Notes: a model not told the origin generated them from the sequence alone. A stretch of DNA of 64,000 nt from Halalkalicoccus sp. CG83 (GCF_037081715.1 NZ_JAZDDH010000002.1:613201-677200); one strand, 5' to 3'; counted from the first letter of the stretch, positions 44,217 through 53,091 are shown. Program-made: numbers and translations.

Positions 44217-45593
44217 ATGACCGACGATCGGATGGGGCTGAACCTCTTCACGATGAACTCGGTCGAGCACGTCAGCGTCGGCTCCTGGCGGTATCCGGGC
44301 GACCAGTCCTCCCGATATACGGACCTGGAGTACTGGACGGAGCTGGCTCGAACCGCTGAGCGGGGCGGGTTCGACGCGGTCTTCTTCGCCGACGTTAGAG
44401 GGGTCTACGACGTCTACGGCGGGGAACGAGAGACGGCGATCGAACGGGCGGTCCAGACGCCCTCGAACCACCCCCAGGCGCTGGTGTCCGCGATGGCCCA
44501 CGTGACGGATCACCTCGGCTTCGCGATCACGCGCTCGACGACCTACACCCATCCCTACCAGCTCGCCCGCGAGCTCTCGACGCTCGATCACCTCACCGAC
44601 GGCCGGGTCGCGTTCAACGTCGTCACCTCGTATCTCGAGAGCGCCGCCCGAAACCTGGGTCTCGACGAGCGGATGGACCACGACGAGCGCTACGACCGCG
44701 CGGCGGAGTTCATGCAGGTCTGCTACCGGCTCTGGGAGGGGAGCTGGGACGACGACGCCATCGTCCGAGATCGCGAGGCGGGCGTCTACACCGATCCCGA
44801 GGGGGTCCACGAGATCGGCTTCGAGGGCGAGTACTTCTCGGTGCCTGGACCCCACGGCTGTGAGCCCTCGCCCCAGCGCACGCCCGTGATCTACCAAGCC
44901 GGCTCCTCCGAACGGGGCCGGGAGTTCGCGGCGAGGAACGCCGAGGCCGTCTTCACCAGCCAGCCCACCGAGGAAGGGGTGAGGAGATACATGGACGACA
45001 TGCGCGAACGCGCCGCTGAGCACGGCCGCGACCCCGACTCGCTGGACGTCGTCATGGGGCTCGTTCCGATCGTCGGCGAGTCGAGCGCGATCGCCGAGGC
45101 GAAACGCGAGAGCTACGAGGAGGCGATCGACGTCGAGGCGACGCTCGCCCTCCTCAGCGGATTCATGGACATGGACCTCTCGGAGCTCGACCCCGATCGG
45201 AAGCTCGAACACATCGAGACCGAGGCGATCCAGGGTGCGGTAAACGCCTTCACGAAGGCGGATCCCGACCGCGAGTGGACCGTCGGCGAGATGGCCCGGT
45301 TCGCGGGACTGGGCTCGACCTCCCCCGTGGTCGTCGGCACGCCCGAGGAGGTCGCCGACGCGTTCGAGTACTGGTTCCGCGAGGTGGGCGTCGACGGCTT
45401 CAACGTCAAGGAGGTGGTACGGCCGGCGACGCTTCGGGACTTCGTCGACCTCGTCGTCCCCGAGCTACGCGAGCGAGGGTTGGTTCGCGAGTCCTACGAG
45501 GACGGGACGCTTCGCGAGCGCCTGAGCGGTCGCTCCCGCCTCGCCGACGATCATCCCGGCAGGCGCGAGGCGTTAGAGGAGATGTCCGAGTAG
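44217..45593 (+). CDS. LLM-class flavin-dependent monooxygenase (NtaA/SnaA/DszA type)
   Basis: 458 aa from the ATG at 44217, the usual length of the NtaA/DszA branch. MGLNLFTMNSVEHVSVGSWR, FDAVFFADVRGVYDVYGG, LARELSTLDHLTDGRVAFNV, PVIYQAGSSERGREFAARNA and VKEVVRPATLRDFVDLVVPE are its conserved blocks. Such enzymes use reduced FMN to cleave C-N or C-S bonds (nitrilotriacetate, dibenzothiophene sulfone, pristinamycin). A flavin reductase partner is not next to it. An in-frame start at 44160 adds 19 poorly conserved residues. Confidence 0.9.
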   Translation: MTDDRMGLNLFTMNSVEHVSVGSWRYPGDQSSRYTDLEYWTELARTAERGGFDAVFFADVRGVYDVYGGERETAIERAVQTPSNHPQALVSAMAHVTDHLGFAITRSTTYTHPYQLARELSTLDHLTDGRVAFNVVTSYLESAARNLGLDERMDHDERYDRAAEFMQVCYRLWEGSWDDDAIVRDREAGVYTDPEGVHEIGFEGEYFSVPGPHGCEPSPQRTPVIYQAGSSERGREFAARNAEAVFTSQPTEEGVRRYMDDMRERAAEHGRDPDSLDVVMGLVPIVGESSAIAEAKRESYEEAIDVEATLALLSGFMDMDLSELDPDRKLEHIETEAIQGAVNAFTKADPDREWTVGEMARFAGLGSTSPVVVGTPEEVADAFEYWFREVGVDGFNVKEVVRPATLRDFVDLVVPELRERGLVRESYEDGTLRERLSGRSRLADDHPGRREALEEMSE

Positions 45594-45634
45594 GTGACTC
45601 GGTCGTCGAGTTCGGTGCGGTGAAGCGAGTCGAC

Positions 45635-46375
45635 CTACAGCCTGGCCGCCATCATCACTTCGTCGACGTACTCGCCGTCGATCTTGTAGTGGCCCTCGCG
45701 GACGGCCTCGACCTCCCAGTCGTGCCCCTCGAGGAACTCGATGGCCGCCTCGTTGGTCGAGGGGATGCTCTGGTAGACCCGTTCGTAGCCCTGCGAGGCC
45801 GCCCACTCCAGGCCGCGCTCGAGCAGGTGGCCGCCGAGGCCGTGGCCGCGGTACTCCTCGAGGACGCCCGTCGTCAGCTCCGCGGTGTGCGAGAGCTTCT
45901 CGATCTCCGGCGACTGGAGGTGCGTCCAGCCGACGACCTCGTCGTTGACCGTCGCGACGAAGAACACCCGCGACTCGACGTCGTCCCGCCGGAGCAGTTC
46001 GCCCTCGTGATCGAGCTCCTGGGCGACCGACTCCGCGACGATGTAGGTGCGCTTCTCCGCGACCTGTCGAAGGACGCCGAGGATCCCCGAGAGGTCGGCC
46101 TGGCGGGCGGGCCGGACGTGGAACTCGATGCCATCGCGGGTGAACTCCTCCTCCTCGCCTTCGAGCTCGGGAACGACCTGGAGCCCGCCGCCGAGCGCCT
46201 CCTCGAGCAGGCCGTTTCGCTTCATGATCGCGACGTGGTGGCGGAAACCGCCGGGATCCTGCGGGAACACCGCCTGCTGGGTTTCCTCGTAGCCGGCGGG
46301 TCCGTGTTCCTTGACGTACTCGTAGATGCGTTCGCGGTCGCTGTGGTCGAGGTCCGGCTGCTGTTGGGCGTTCAT
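45635..46375 (-). CDS. Winged-helix domain fused to GNAT acetyltransferase
   Basis: 246 aa from the ATG at 46375. Residues about 10-75 (ERIYEYVKEHGPAGYEETQQ, then GGFRHHVAIMKRNGLLEEAL) look like a winged helix. Residues 85-240 are a GNAT domain: FHVRPARQADLSGILGVLRQ, then TTGVLEEYRGHGLGGHLLER with the acetyl-CoA loop R-G-x-G-x-G, and NEAAIEFLEGHDWEVEAVRE. This fusion occurs widely in haloarchaea. The acetylation target is unknown. AAGATTATTG about 27-35 nt upstream is the TATA box. Confidence 0.88.
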   Translation of the reverse strand: MNAQQQPDLDHSDRERIYEYVKEHGPAGYEETQQAVFPQDPGGFRHHVAIMKRNGLLEEALGGGLQVVPELEGEEEEFTRDGIEFHVRPARQADLSGILGVLRQVAEKRTYIVAESVAQELDHEGELLRRDDVESRVFFVATVNDEVVGWTHLQSPEIEKLSHTAELTTGVLEEYRGHGLGGHLLERGLEWAASQGYERVYQSIPSTNEAAIEFLEGHDWEVEAVREGHYKIDGEYVDEVMMAARL

Positions 46376-46400
46376 GGTACCGTGATACCACACCACGCAT

Positions 46401-46409
46401 CAATAATCT
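46401..46409 (-). promoter_or_regulatory. TATA box of the winged-helix/GNAT gene
   Basis: AGATTATTG on the reverse strand, 26-34 nt before the ATG at 46375. It lies in the 45-nt gap behind the ETF operon's last gene. Confidence 0.5.
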
Positions 46410-46420
46410 TGCGTCGCGAC

Positions 46421-46789
46421 CTATCGCCGCGCCGGCACGTGCGTGAGCAGCTGTGCCGTGTCGCGGACGTTGTGGGTGTCGACGAACAGCTCGGCGGCCT
46501 CGCGGACGGCGAACGCCGCCTTGATCTCGACGCCGTAACACCGGGCGTAGAGCTCGAGCCAGGCGTTGAGCGCGCGTTCGAGCGCGTCGTGCTCCGCCTG
46601 CGAGAGACGCTCGCCGTTCGAGCGAACCTCGATGTAGCGCTCGAGCACCGGCCACAGCCCCTCGCGGAGGTACGCTAGCGCTCGATCGTCGGGATCGGCG
46701 GGCGCCTCGAACGTCCGCCGTTCCTCGCGGGCGCGTTCGAGGAGCGCGTCGACGTCGCCCCTGTCAGGATCCGTACCCGGACTGCTCAT
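46421..46789 (-). CDS. Helical protein at end of ETF operon, 122 aa
   Basis: From the ATG at 46789, which overlaps the fixCX-like stop by 4 nt, so translation is coupled. Reads VDALLERAREERRTFEAPAD, then LWPVLERYIEVRSNGERLSQ and YARCYGVEIKAAFAVREAAE. It is all-helical and acidic, with no cofactor motif that I can see. Its place suggests an accessory or assembly role for the flavoprotein complex; the function is unknown. Upstream in-frame residues are shadow sequence. Confidence 0.75.
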   Translation of the reverse strand: MSSPGTDPDRGDVDALLERAREERRTFEAPADPDDRALAYLREGLWPVLERYIEVRSNGERLSQAEHDALERALNAWLELYARCYGVEIKAAFAVREAAELFVDTHNVRDTAQLLTHVPARR

Positions 46790-48615
46790 CCCTTGCGGAA
46801 CTCGACGCCCTTGCCGCCCCGTGGATGTTCCCACTTCGTGTCGGCGACGATCGCACAGGTACCGCATTCGACACAGGGCTGGGTGTCGAGGCTGACCAGG
46901 CGTTCCTCGTTGCCGTTGGTCTGCACGACCTCGTCGCGGTAGCAACCGCCGCCGAAGTCCCGCGCGCTGACCGGACACGCCGTCACCGCGGCGCCGCTGG
47001 CCTCGTAGGACTCGTCGAGCAGCTCGATGTGTGGGTTGCCGACGTCGGTGTCGTAGGTGAGCTCGCCGATCCGGTCGGCGAGGCTCGGCGGCTCGATCTC
47101 GTTCGTTCCCTCGACCGGTTCGCCGAGCTCCTCGGCGATCGCGCCCGGCAGCGTCACGTACGGTGTCGCGGTGTCGGGCACCATCATCGAGAGATACGGC
47201 GAGCTGTAGAGCCGTTCGAGTCCGTTCGCCCGCGAGAGCGCGCGGATGCCCAGGCGACCGACCGAGGACTCGACGAGGCGGTCGGTGAGCCTCGAGGCCG
47301 GCCCGCTCCCGCCGAGCGCGTTCGCGGCGTCGTAGCGCCTGGGCCGGAGCTTCGCCATCACGCCCTCGTCGTCCAGGCGTGCGGCGTAGCGCTCGCCCGC
47401 CGTGTGGGGCTCGCCGCGGAGCTTCGCCTCGACGAACGCCTCGGCGGCGAGCGCGCCCGCCGTCACGGCGTGGTTCATCCCCTTGATGATCGGCCCCTGA
47501 GCCTGCATCTGGCCGGCTGCGTCGCCGACGAGGACGAGTCGGTCCTCATGCGGCGCGCGGTGGGCGACCTTCTTCGAGTCGGGCACCAGCTTCGCGCTGT
47601 ACTCGCGCTCGTGGTACTCCTCGTCGAGCCACTGACCCAGCAGCGGGTGGGTGAGCAGCGCGTCGAGCAGCTCGTGGGGTTCGGCCTCCTCGGCCACCAG
47701 CGAGTCGAGGTGGAAGACCGTCCCGATCGACAGCGAGTCCTCGTTCGTGTAGAGGAAGCCCCCGCCGCGGACGTCCGAGAAGAGGTCGCCCGAGAACAGG
47801 TGGGCCTCGCCCTCCTCGGGGCTGATATCGAAGCGCTCGTCGACGTCGGGCAGGTCGACGACGGCCTTCACTCCCTGGAACCACTGTTCGGGCTCCTCCC
47901 AGTCCATCAGTCCGGCGTCGCGCGCGAGTTCGCTGTTGACGCCGTCGGCCGCGACGATCAGATCCGCACGAATGGGATCGAGTTCGTCGCAGGTGACGCC
48001 GACGATCTCCCCGTCTGCTCGCGGGCTCTGCCCGCTCGCACGGTCCGAGGGACGCACGATGCGCCCCTCGCTATCCTCCCGGAGCAGGCCGTTGACCCGG
48101 ACCTCGGTCAGCAGGCCGCCGCCGGTTTCCCGGGTCATCTCGTGGACGCGCCGCGCGAGCCACGAGTCCATCCTCCGGCGGAGCACGGCGTCGGACCACT
48201 CGGTGTCGTGCTCGTGAAGGTCGGTGATGTCGAACGTCTTCACCTTCTCGCCCGCGACGTTGTGGAGGTAGTAGTCGGTTATCGGGCGTTCGGCGGCCTC
48301 CTCGCGAAAGTCGGGGAACAGCCCGTCGATCGTGTACGGTGCGGACTCCTCGGCGTAGAGCAGCCCGCCCGAGACGTTCTTCGAGCCGGCATCGACGCCG
48401 CGTTCGAGCACCAGCGTCTCGACGCCGTTTCTCGCGAGCGTCGCCGCCGCGGCCGCGCCGCCGGGCCCGCAACCGACGACGACCGCCTCGTAGTGTTCGT
48501 ACTCCTCGGCGTCCTCACTCACGTCGGTCGCCTCGCCGCGGTCGAGCGCCTCGGCCGGCGCGTCCTCGGTCTTGTCCTGCGGGCCGGTATCGCTCACGTC
48601 GTTCGCGTTCGTCAT
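46786..48615 (-). CDS. FixC-FixX fusion: flavoprotein-quinone oxidoreductase with ferredoxin domain
   Basis: 609 aa. The FAD dinucleotide fold is VVVGCGPGGAAAAATLARNG (about 46-65), with DAAGQMQAQGPIIKGMNHAV as the second FAD motif. The C-terminal about 75 residues are FixX-like, with VTACPVSARDFGG and the cysteine set PCVECGTCAIVA for an Fe-S cluster. It would pass electrons from the ETF to quinone. Separate FixC and FixX are fused here. A polar segment at about 183-200 (RIVRPSDRASGQSPRADG) is encoded by two hairpins and appears inserted. Its ATG overlaps the etfA stop by 1 nt. Confidence 0.92.
   Translation of the reverse strand: MTNANDVSDTGPQDKTEDAPAEALDRGEATDVSEDAEEYEHYEAVVVGCGPGGAAAAATLARNGVETLVLERGVDAGSKNVSGGLLYAEESAPYTIDGLFPDFREEAAERPITDYYLHNVAGEKVKTFDITDLHEHDTEWSDAVLRRRMDSWLARRVHEMTRETGGGLLTEVRVNGLLREDSEGRIVRPSDRASGQSPRADGEIVGVTCDELDPIRADLIVAADGVNSELARDAGLMDWEEPEQWFQGVKAVVDLPDVDERFDISPEEGEAHLFSGDLFSDVRGGGFLYTNEDSLSIGTVFHLDSLVAEEAEPHELLDALLTHPLLGQWLDEEYHEREYSAKLVPDSKKVAHRAPHEDRLVLVGDAAGQMQAQGPIIKGMNHAVTAGALAAEAFVEAKLRGEPHTAGERYAARLDDEGVMAKLRPRRYDAANALGGSGPASRLTDRLVESSVGRLGIRALSRANGLERLYSSPYLSMMVPDTATPYVTLPGAIAEELGEPVEGTNEIEPPSLADRIGELTYDTDVGNPHIELLDESYEASGAAVTACPVSARDFGGGCYRDEVVQTNGNEERLVSLDTQPCVECGTCAIVADTKWEHPRGGKGVEFRKG
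48021..48070. repeat. Double inverted repeat inside the fixC-like gene
   Basis: On the plus strand, GCGGGC-TCT-GCCCGC (48021-48035) is followed by arms CGAGGGACGCA (48046-48056) and TGCGCCCCTCG (48060-48070) around CGA. The single mismatch in the second stem is a G-U pair in the mRNA. On the coding strand it is preceded by GATAGCG, as in the aminotransferase element. It stays in frame. Confidence 0.75.
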
Positions 48616-50303
48616 CAGTTCTCACCTCCTCGTCCGTCCGCGACCGCCTGGAGCTCGAGTTCGCCGCGTTCTACCGCCTCGGTCAGCTTCGGCAGCACCT
48701 CGAAGAGGTCGCCTTCGATGAAGTAGTCGGAGAAGTCACGGATGTCGGCCTCGGGGTCGGTGTTGATCGAGACGATGGTGTCGGACTCGTCCATCCCGAC
48801 CTTGTGCTGGATCGCGCCGCTGATCCCGGCGGCGATGTAGACGTCGGGTTCGACGACCTGCCCGGTCTCGCCGATCTGGCGCTCCTCCTTCGTGTACTGC
48901 TCGACGTGGCCCTCGAACTGATACGAGGAGGTGACGATCCCGCGGGTGATGCCGAGGTCGGCGTCGTCGAACGCGTCGACCAGGTCGAGGCCGAGTTCGA
49001 CCCCCTGCGTGGGATCGTCGCCGATGCCGCGTCCCAGTGCGACGATCACCTCCCGTCCGGTGAGGTCGACGCCGCCCTCGAGGCGGTCGTGATCCTCGAC
49101 CGTCACGCGGAACCAGTCCGAGGAGAGCGTCGCGTCGAACTCGACCACCTCGCCCTCGCGCTCGGGGTCGGGTTCGGGCATCTCGAAGCTGCCCGGGATC
49201 ACCGATGCCCCCTGCGGGTGGAACTCCCGGTCGGGCGCGTCGAGACAGAGGATGGTGGAGTACTCGAACCCCGAGAAGTCGGGTCGTTTCATGTGGAGGA
49301 CGCGCTCGAACTCCTTCTTGTCGCCCGCTTCGCCGGTCTTCGCCGGATTGGAGATCACGGTCTTCTCGATGTAGAGACCGGAGCAGTCGCTCGCGAGCCC
49401 GGAGTCGAGTTCTCCCTGTACCTGCGCCGAGAGGTCGCGACCGTTGTTCGTCGCCGGGAAGAGCGCGTAGCGGGGCTCGTCGTACGGCTGCTCGTCGGCG
49501 TCCTCGTCGCCCTCGATCGTCTTCCAGTCGGCGTCCGCGTCGTCCCCGTGGTTCGGCGATCCGGCGCGCGCCATCTCGCAGAACACCTCGGTGTAGGGCT
49601 TGTGGTAGAAGCGCTCCAGCCGGGGGTCCTCGGTATAGACCGCGACGTCCGCGCCGTAGGCGATCGTCTCCTCCGCGATCCCCTCGGCCTCGTCGCCGAT
49701 CACGACCGCGACGACGCGTTCGGCCTCGTCGTACTCGTCGTTGTACTCGTCCATCAGCTCGCGGGCCTTCCCGAGCATCTCCCGCGAGACGTCGATCAGC
49801 TCGCCGCGCTGGGTCTCACAGTAGACCCACATGTCGCGGTAGACGCCGTCCGTGAGCGCGGAGACGTACTGCTTGTCCGCGGTAGGGTGGTCGAGGTCGG
49901 GGTGTTTCTCCTCGGGCGAGAGCCGTTCTCGCTCCTCGCCCTCCTCGCTGCCCCGGACCGAGTCGAGCTGCTGTTCGATAAGCCGTTTGGCGGTCTTTCG
50001 GTCCTGGCCCTTCTTCTCCTCCTCGAGCAGCACCTCCAGTTCGTCGACGTCGTCGACCTTCCGGATCAGATTGCCCAGCTCCGCGACGGTGTGCGCCGAG
50101 GGGTCGACCTCGCCGGCGTCCTCCTCCTCGTCCTCGGCCTCGACCCTCTCGATCCGGCTGACCAGCAGCGTCTTCACGTCCTCGCGGTTGGGTCCGCCCT
50201 CCTCGAGTTCGAGCATCTCCTCGAGCTCGTCGAGCTCCTCTACTTCCCGCACCTTTGGGCCGAGCTCCGCGATCTCGTACTCTCGCGGATCGAGATCGAC
50301 CAC
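48615..50303 (-). CDS. Electron transfer flavoprotein alpha subunit with duplicated N-terminal extension
   Basis: 562 aa. The EtfA core starts near 155 (RDMWVYCETQRGELIDVSRE) and ends with the FAD-binding GISGAIQHKVGMDESDTIVS and INTDPEADI. The first about 150 residues are extra: two about 48-residue repeats, EIAELGPKVREVEELDELEE (from about 10) and TVAELGNLIRKVDDVDELEV (from about 72), each followed by a Lys/Arg-rich helix such as QDRKTAKRLIEQQL. The extension may be a binding or dimer module. GTG start, 2 nt after the etfB stop. EtfAB carries electrons from dehydrogenases to FixCX. Confidence 0.93.
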   Translation of the reverse strand: MVDLDPREYEIAELGPKVREVEELDELEEMLELEEGGPNREDVKTLLVSRIERVEAEDEEEDAGEVDPSAHTVAELGNLIRKVDDVDELEVLLEEEKKGQDRKTAKRLIEQQLDSVRGSEEGEERERLSPEEKHPDLDHPTADKQYVSALTDGVYRDMWVYCETQRGELIDVSREMLGKARELMDEYNDEYDEAERVVAVVIGDEAEGIAEETIAYGADVAVYTEDPRLERFYHKPYTEVFCEMARAGSPNHGDDADADWKTIEGDEDADEQPYDEPRYALFPATNNGRDLSAQVQGELDSGLASDCSGLYIEKTVISNPAKTGEAGDKKEFERVLHMKRPDFSGFEYSTILCLDAPDREFHPQGASVIPGSFEMPEPDPEREGEVVEFDATLSSDWFRVTVEDHDRLEGGVDLTGREVIVALGRGIGDDPTQGVELGLDLVDAFDDADLGITRGIVTSSYQFEGHVEQYTKEERQIGETGQVVEPDVYIAAGISGAIQHKVGMDESDTIVSINTDPEADIRDFSDYFIEGDLFEVLPKLTEAVERGELELQAVADGRGGEN

Positions 50304-50305
50304 GT

Positions 50306-51241
50306 TCAGTCACCCCCCGCGGCCGCCCGGCCGCCCTCGGCGTACGGAAGCAGCTCGTCGAGCACCTCCCCCATCCTCGACTCGTCGTCCGGCTCGACCA
50401 TCGTCGCCTCGCGCTCGGAGGGGGGTTTCGGGATCGGGTCGACGCCCGAGACGATCGTCGGCGAGCCGTCGAGCCCGATGTAGTCGGGATCGAGGTTCAG
50501 GTCCGCGTGGTCCCAGGTCGTGAGGTGGTCCTCGTGGGACTTCGCGCGCTCGGTCGTCTCCTCGCGGAGGTCCTTGTGGGTGAGACGGTGCTCGGCTCGA
50601 CGGTAGACGGGCTCGAACTCGGGGTCGGTGACGATCACCGCCGGAAGCGGCGCCTCGACGGTCTCGATCTCCTCGATGTCCCCCTCGACGAGCCGTTTCG
50701 CCCGGACGGTGCGTTCCTCCTCGTCGACGTCATCAGAACTCCGCGAGTTCTGATTGCCAGTCGAGGTTCCCTCGACGACGTCGAGCGCGATGACGTGCGT
50801 GAGGATCGGCCAGTCGAGACACCAGCAGGCCTGCGGCCCGGTGTGGCCGGTCTCGCCGTCGGCGGTCTTGAACCCCGCGAAGACGAGGTCGGGCTGCTCG
50901 CGCTGCTCGGCGACCTTCTCGATCCCGGTCGCGAGCGTGATCGCCGTCGCCCAGGTGTCCGCGGCGGCCATCTCCCGGTCGGAGAGGAGGTAGAGCTCGT
51001 CGGCGTAGACCGAGCGCATCGCCTCCTGGAGGATCTCGCCGTAGCCCGGCGGGCCCATGCTCATCACCGCCGCGGTACCGCCGTGTCTGACCTTCGTCTG
51101 GAGGGCCGCCCGCAGCGCGAACTCGTCGTTCGGGTTCATCACCGTCGGCGTCTTCCCGCGCTCGAGGTGGCCGTCCTCGTCGAACGAGACCGCGCCCTCG
51201 CTGAAGTCCGGTACGCCCTTCGTTAGCGTGATCGTGTACAT
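50306..51241 (-). CDS. Electron transfer flavoprotein beta subunit
   Basis: 311 aa from the ATG at 51241. TKGVPDFSEGAVSFDEDG carries the KxVPD motif; NPNDEFALRAALQTK and VFAGFKTADGETGHTGPQAC are the family's conserved blocks, and DERTVRAKR-like sequence (EEERTVRAKRLVEGDIEEIE) is present. Whether it is a bifurcating FixA or a plain EtfB cannot be settled by eye. Residues 163-170 (NQNSRSSD) come from a perfect 10-bp inverted repeat with a 3-nt loop, apparently an in-frame insertion. It is upstream of etfA and fixCX in the operon. Confidence 0.92.
   Translation of the reverse strand: MYTITLTKGVPDFSEGAVSFDEDGHLERGKTPTVMNPNDEFALRAALQTKVRHGGTAAVMSMGPPGYGEILQEAMRSVYADELYLLSDREMAAADTWATAITLATGIEKVAEQREQPDLVFAGFKTADGETGHTGPQACWCLDWPILTHVIALDVVEGTSTGNQNSRSSDDVDEEERTVRAKRLVEGDIEEIETVEAPLPAVIVTDPEFEPVYRRAEHRLTHKDLREETTERAKSHEDHLTTWDHADLNLDPDYIGLDGSPTIVSGVDPIPKPPSEREATMVEPDDESRMGEVLDELLPYAEGGRAAAGGD
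50732..50754. repeat. Perfect 10-bp inverted repeat inside etfB
   Basis: Arms ATCAGAACTC (50732-50741) and GAGTTCTGAT (50745-50754) flank CGC. The repeat sits in frame in a variable stretch of etfB just before the conserved EERTVRAKR. Loop length matches the aminotransferase and fixC elements. Confidence 0.8.
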
Positions 51242-51299
51242 CGATGTCGTGTTTTGGTGGTGTTGGTGTTCTGGCGTGCTGTCGTGGGGCGGTTCGTCC

Positions 51300-51677
<378 letters not shown>

Positions 51678-51771
51678 TCATCATTCATCGTCAGATACGG
51701 TCCCGTCGTCGACTTCTCGCTCGGTCGGACGGCCGTCGCGGCGACGCACTCCTCGGCGATCGTCGGCCGAC

Positions 51772-52665
51772 CTACTGGGGCGAGCCGTCGGGATCGGGCT
51801 CGGAGGGCATGACTCCGGTCTGGACCTCACCGCGGGCACGGATCGTCCCGTCGACCACGGCATCGCGGGCGAGTTCGAGGTGCTCACAGGAGATGTCGCC
51901 CCAGACCCGGGCGCCGTCGGCGACGGTGACGGTGCCGCTCCGGGTGGTCACGTCGCCGTGGACGACGGTCCCCGCCGCGACGTCGATGTCGCCCCTGGCG
52001 CGGAGGCTGCCGAAGATCTCCGTCTCCTCGTCGACCGTGACCGACTCCGCGCGGATGTTGCCGTGGAGCCGGCAGTCCCGCCCGATGCGGGCGGGCGCCG
52101 ACACTCGCCAGGCGTCGTCGGAGACGGTCGCCCCCTGCGGAACGGTGAGCGGGTCGGACTCGTCGTCCTCGTCGAACAGCTCCTCGACGAGCTCGCCGGC
52201 GGCGTCGTCCTCGCCGATCCGGAGCAGGTGCGTGAGGTACATGAAGAGGAAGACGATCGTCGGCATCGGGTTGCGGATGACGATCCAGCCGCTGGCCTCG
52301 AACCCCTCGGCGATCTGGACGTCGTCGCCGATGTCGAGGTCGCCGCCGACGACCAGCCGTCCGTCGATCTCGACGCGCTCGCCGAGGTAGGCGTCGCCGC
52401 CGACGAGTACGTCGTCCGCGACGGTACACCAGGTGTCCAGCCGGCAGTCGCCCTCCGCCTCGATGTGGCCGCCGAAGCGGGTGCGCTCGCCGGCGACCAC
52501 GTTCCGTCCACGAACGCCGAACTCGATCGTACTCTGGCCGCCGACGAGGACGTCGCCGTCGACCACCAGGTCGTGTTCCTCGACGACGGTTCCGGCGGGG
52601 ATCGCGAGCTCCGAGAGAGGGTCCGGTCGGAGTGACACGATCACCTCTGAGCGACCCTCCTGCAT
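51772..52665 (-). CDS. Bactofilin/polymer-forming cytoskeletal-like protein with internal membrane segment
   Basis: 297 aa. Two beta-helix (bactofilin-like) blocks flank a hydrophobic segment, GWIVIRNPMPTIVFLFMYLT, at about 130-150. Block 1 (10-128) contains VVDGDVLVGGQSTIEFGVRG and GHIEAEGDCRLDTWCTVADD. Block 2 (180-285) contains RLHGNIRAESVTVDEETEIF and GDVTTRSGTVTVADGARVWG. Bactofilins self-assemble into filaments; haloarchaeal relatives (halofilins) shape cells. The central segment could anchor it at the membrane. It stands alone and is divergent from the small 65-aa gene. Confidence 0.85.
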   Translation of the reverse strand: MQEGRSEVIVSLRPDPLSELAIPAGTVVEEHDLVVDGDVLVGGQSTIEFGVRGRNVVAGERTRFGGHIEAEGDCRLDTWCTVADDVLVGGDAYLGERVEIDGRLVVGGDLDIGDDVQIAEGFEASGWIVIRNPMPTIVFLFMYLTHLLRIGEDDAAGELVEELFDEDDESDPLTVPQGATVSDDAWRVSAPARIGRDCRLHGNIRAESVTVDEETEIFGSLRARGDIDVAAGTVVHGDVTTRSGTVTVADGARVWGDISCEHLELARDAVVDGTIRARGEVQTGVMPSEPDPDGSPQ

Positions 52666-52734
52666 AAACTTCCCGTGCTCGTCCGCCGCGCGTCGGACGA
52701 TACCGTCTTGTTCCGGGAGGTCCTCGCCCGAACC

Positions 52735-52932
52735 ATGACGACGCTATCGATCGACGGTGAGGGCGTCGACGTAGTCTACGAGGGAACCGAGTTCCGTCTC
52801 GAACGCGAACTGATCGAGGAGGCCACACAGAAGCGTTACTGGGACGTCACCGACCACGAGATCCTGCAGATGGTCGAGAAGGACCCTGCCCTGCGCGGCG
52901 AGCCTCGACGGGTCGGCGACATCGTCCAGTAG
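52735..52932 (+). CDS. Small haloarchaeal protein, DUF5800-like, 65 aa
   Basis: MTTLSIDGEGVDVVYEGTEF, then LERELIEEATQKRYWDVTDH and a RRVGDI tail. It is compact, acidic, and has the look of a conserved haloarchaeal domain that I recall as DUF5800, though the number is from memory. No catalytic motif. The start at 52735 is a better fit than an in-frame codon 60 nt upstream. It precedes the 42-aa membrane protein on the same strand. Confidence 0.7.
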   Translation: MTTLSIDGEGVDVVYEGTEFRLERELIEEATQKRYWDVTDHEILQMVEKDPALRGEPRRVGDIVQ

Positions 52933-52962
52933 AGTTTAACCGATCCCTCACGACCGTCGACT

Positions 52963-53091
52963 ATGGACCTCGCGACGTTCGACCACCCCGTCTGGCGCAC
53001 CGTCGGCGGCACCCTGCTCGGCTACGGTATCGTCCTGCTCGTGATGACGCTGGTGCTGTTCCTCCTTCCCTACGCCGTCTTCGCGCTCTGA
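52963..53091 (+). CDS. Small single-span membrane protein, 42 aa
   Basis: MDLATFDHPVWRTVGGTLLG, then a hydrophobic helix to VLFLLPYAVFAL, for one or two spans. GTTTAACC about 25-30 nt upstream of the ATG at 52963 fits a TATA box. Too short to classify. It converges on pan. Confidence 0.6.
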   Translation: MDLATFDHPVWRTVGGTLLGYGIVLLVMTLVLFLLPYAVFAL

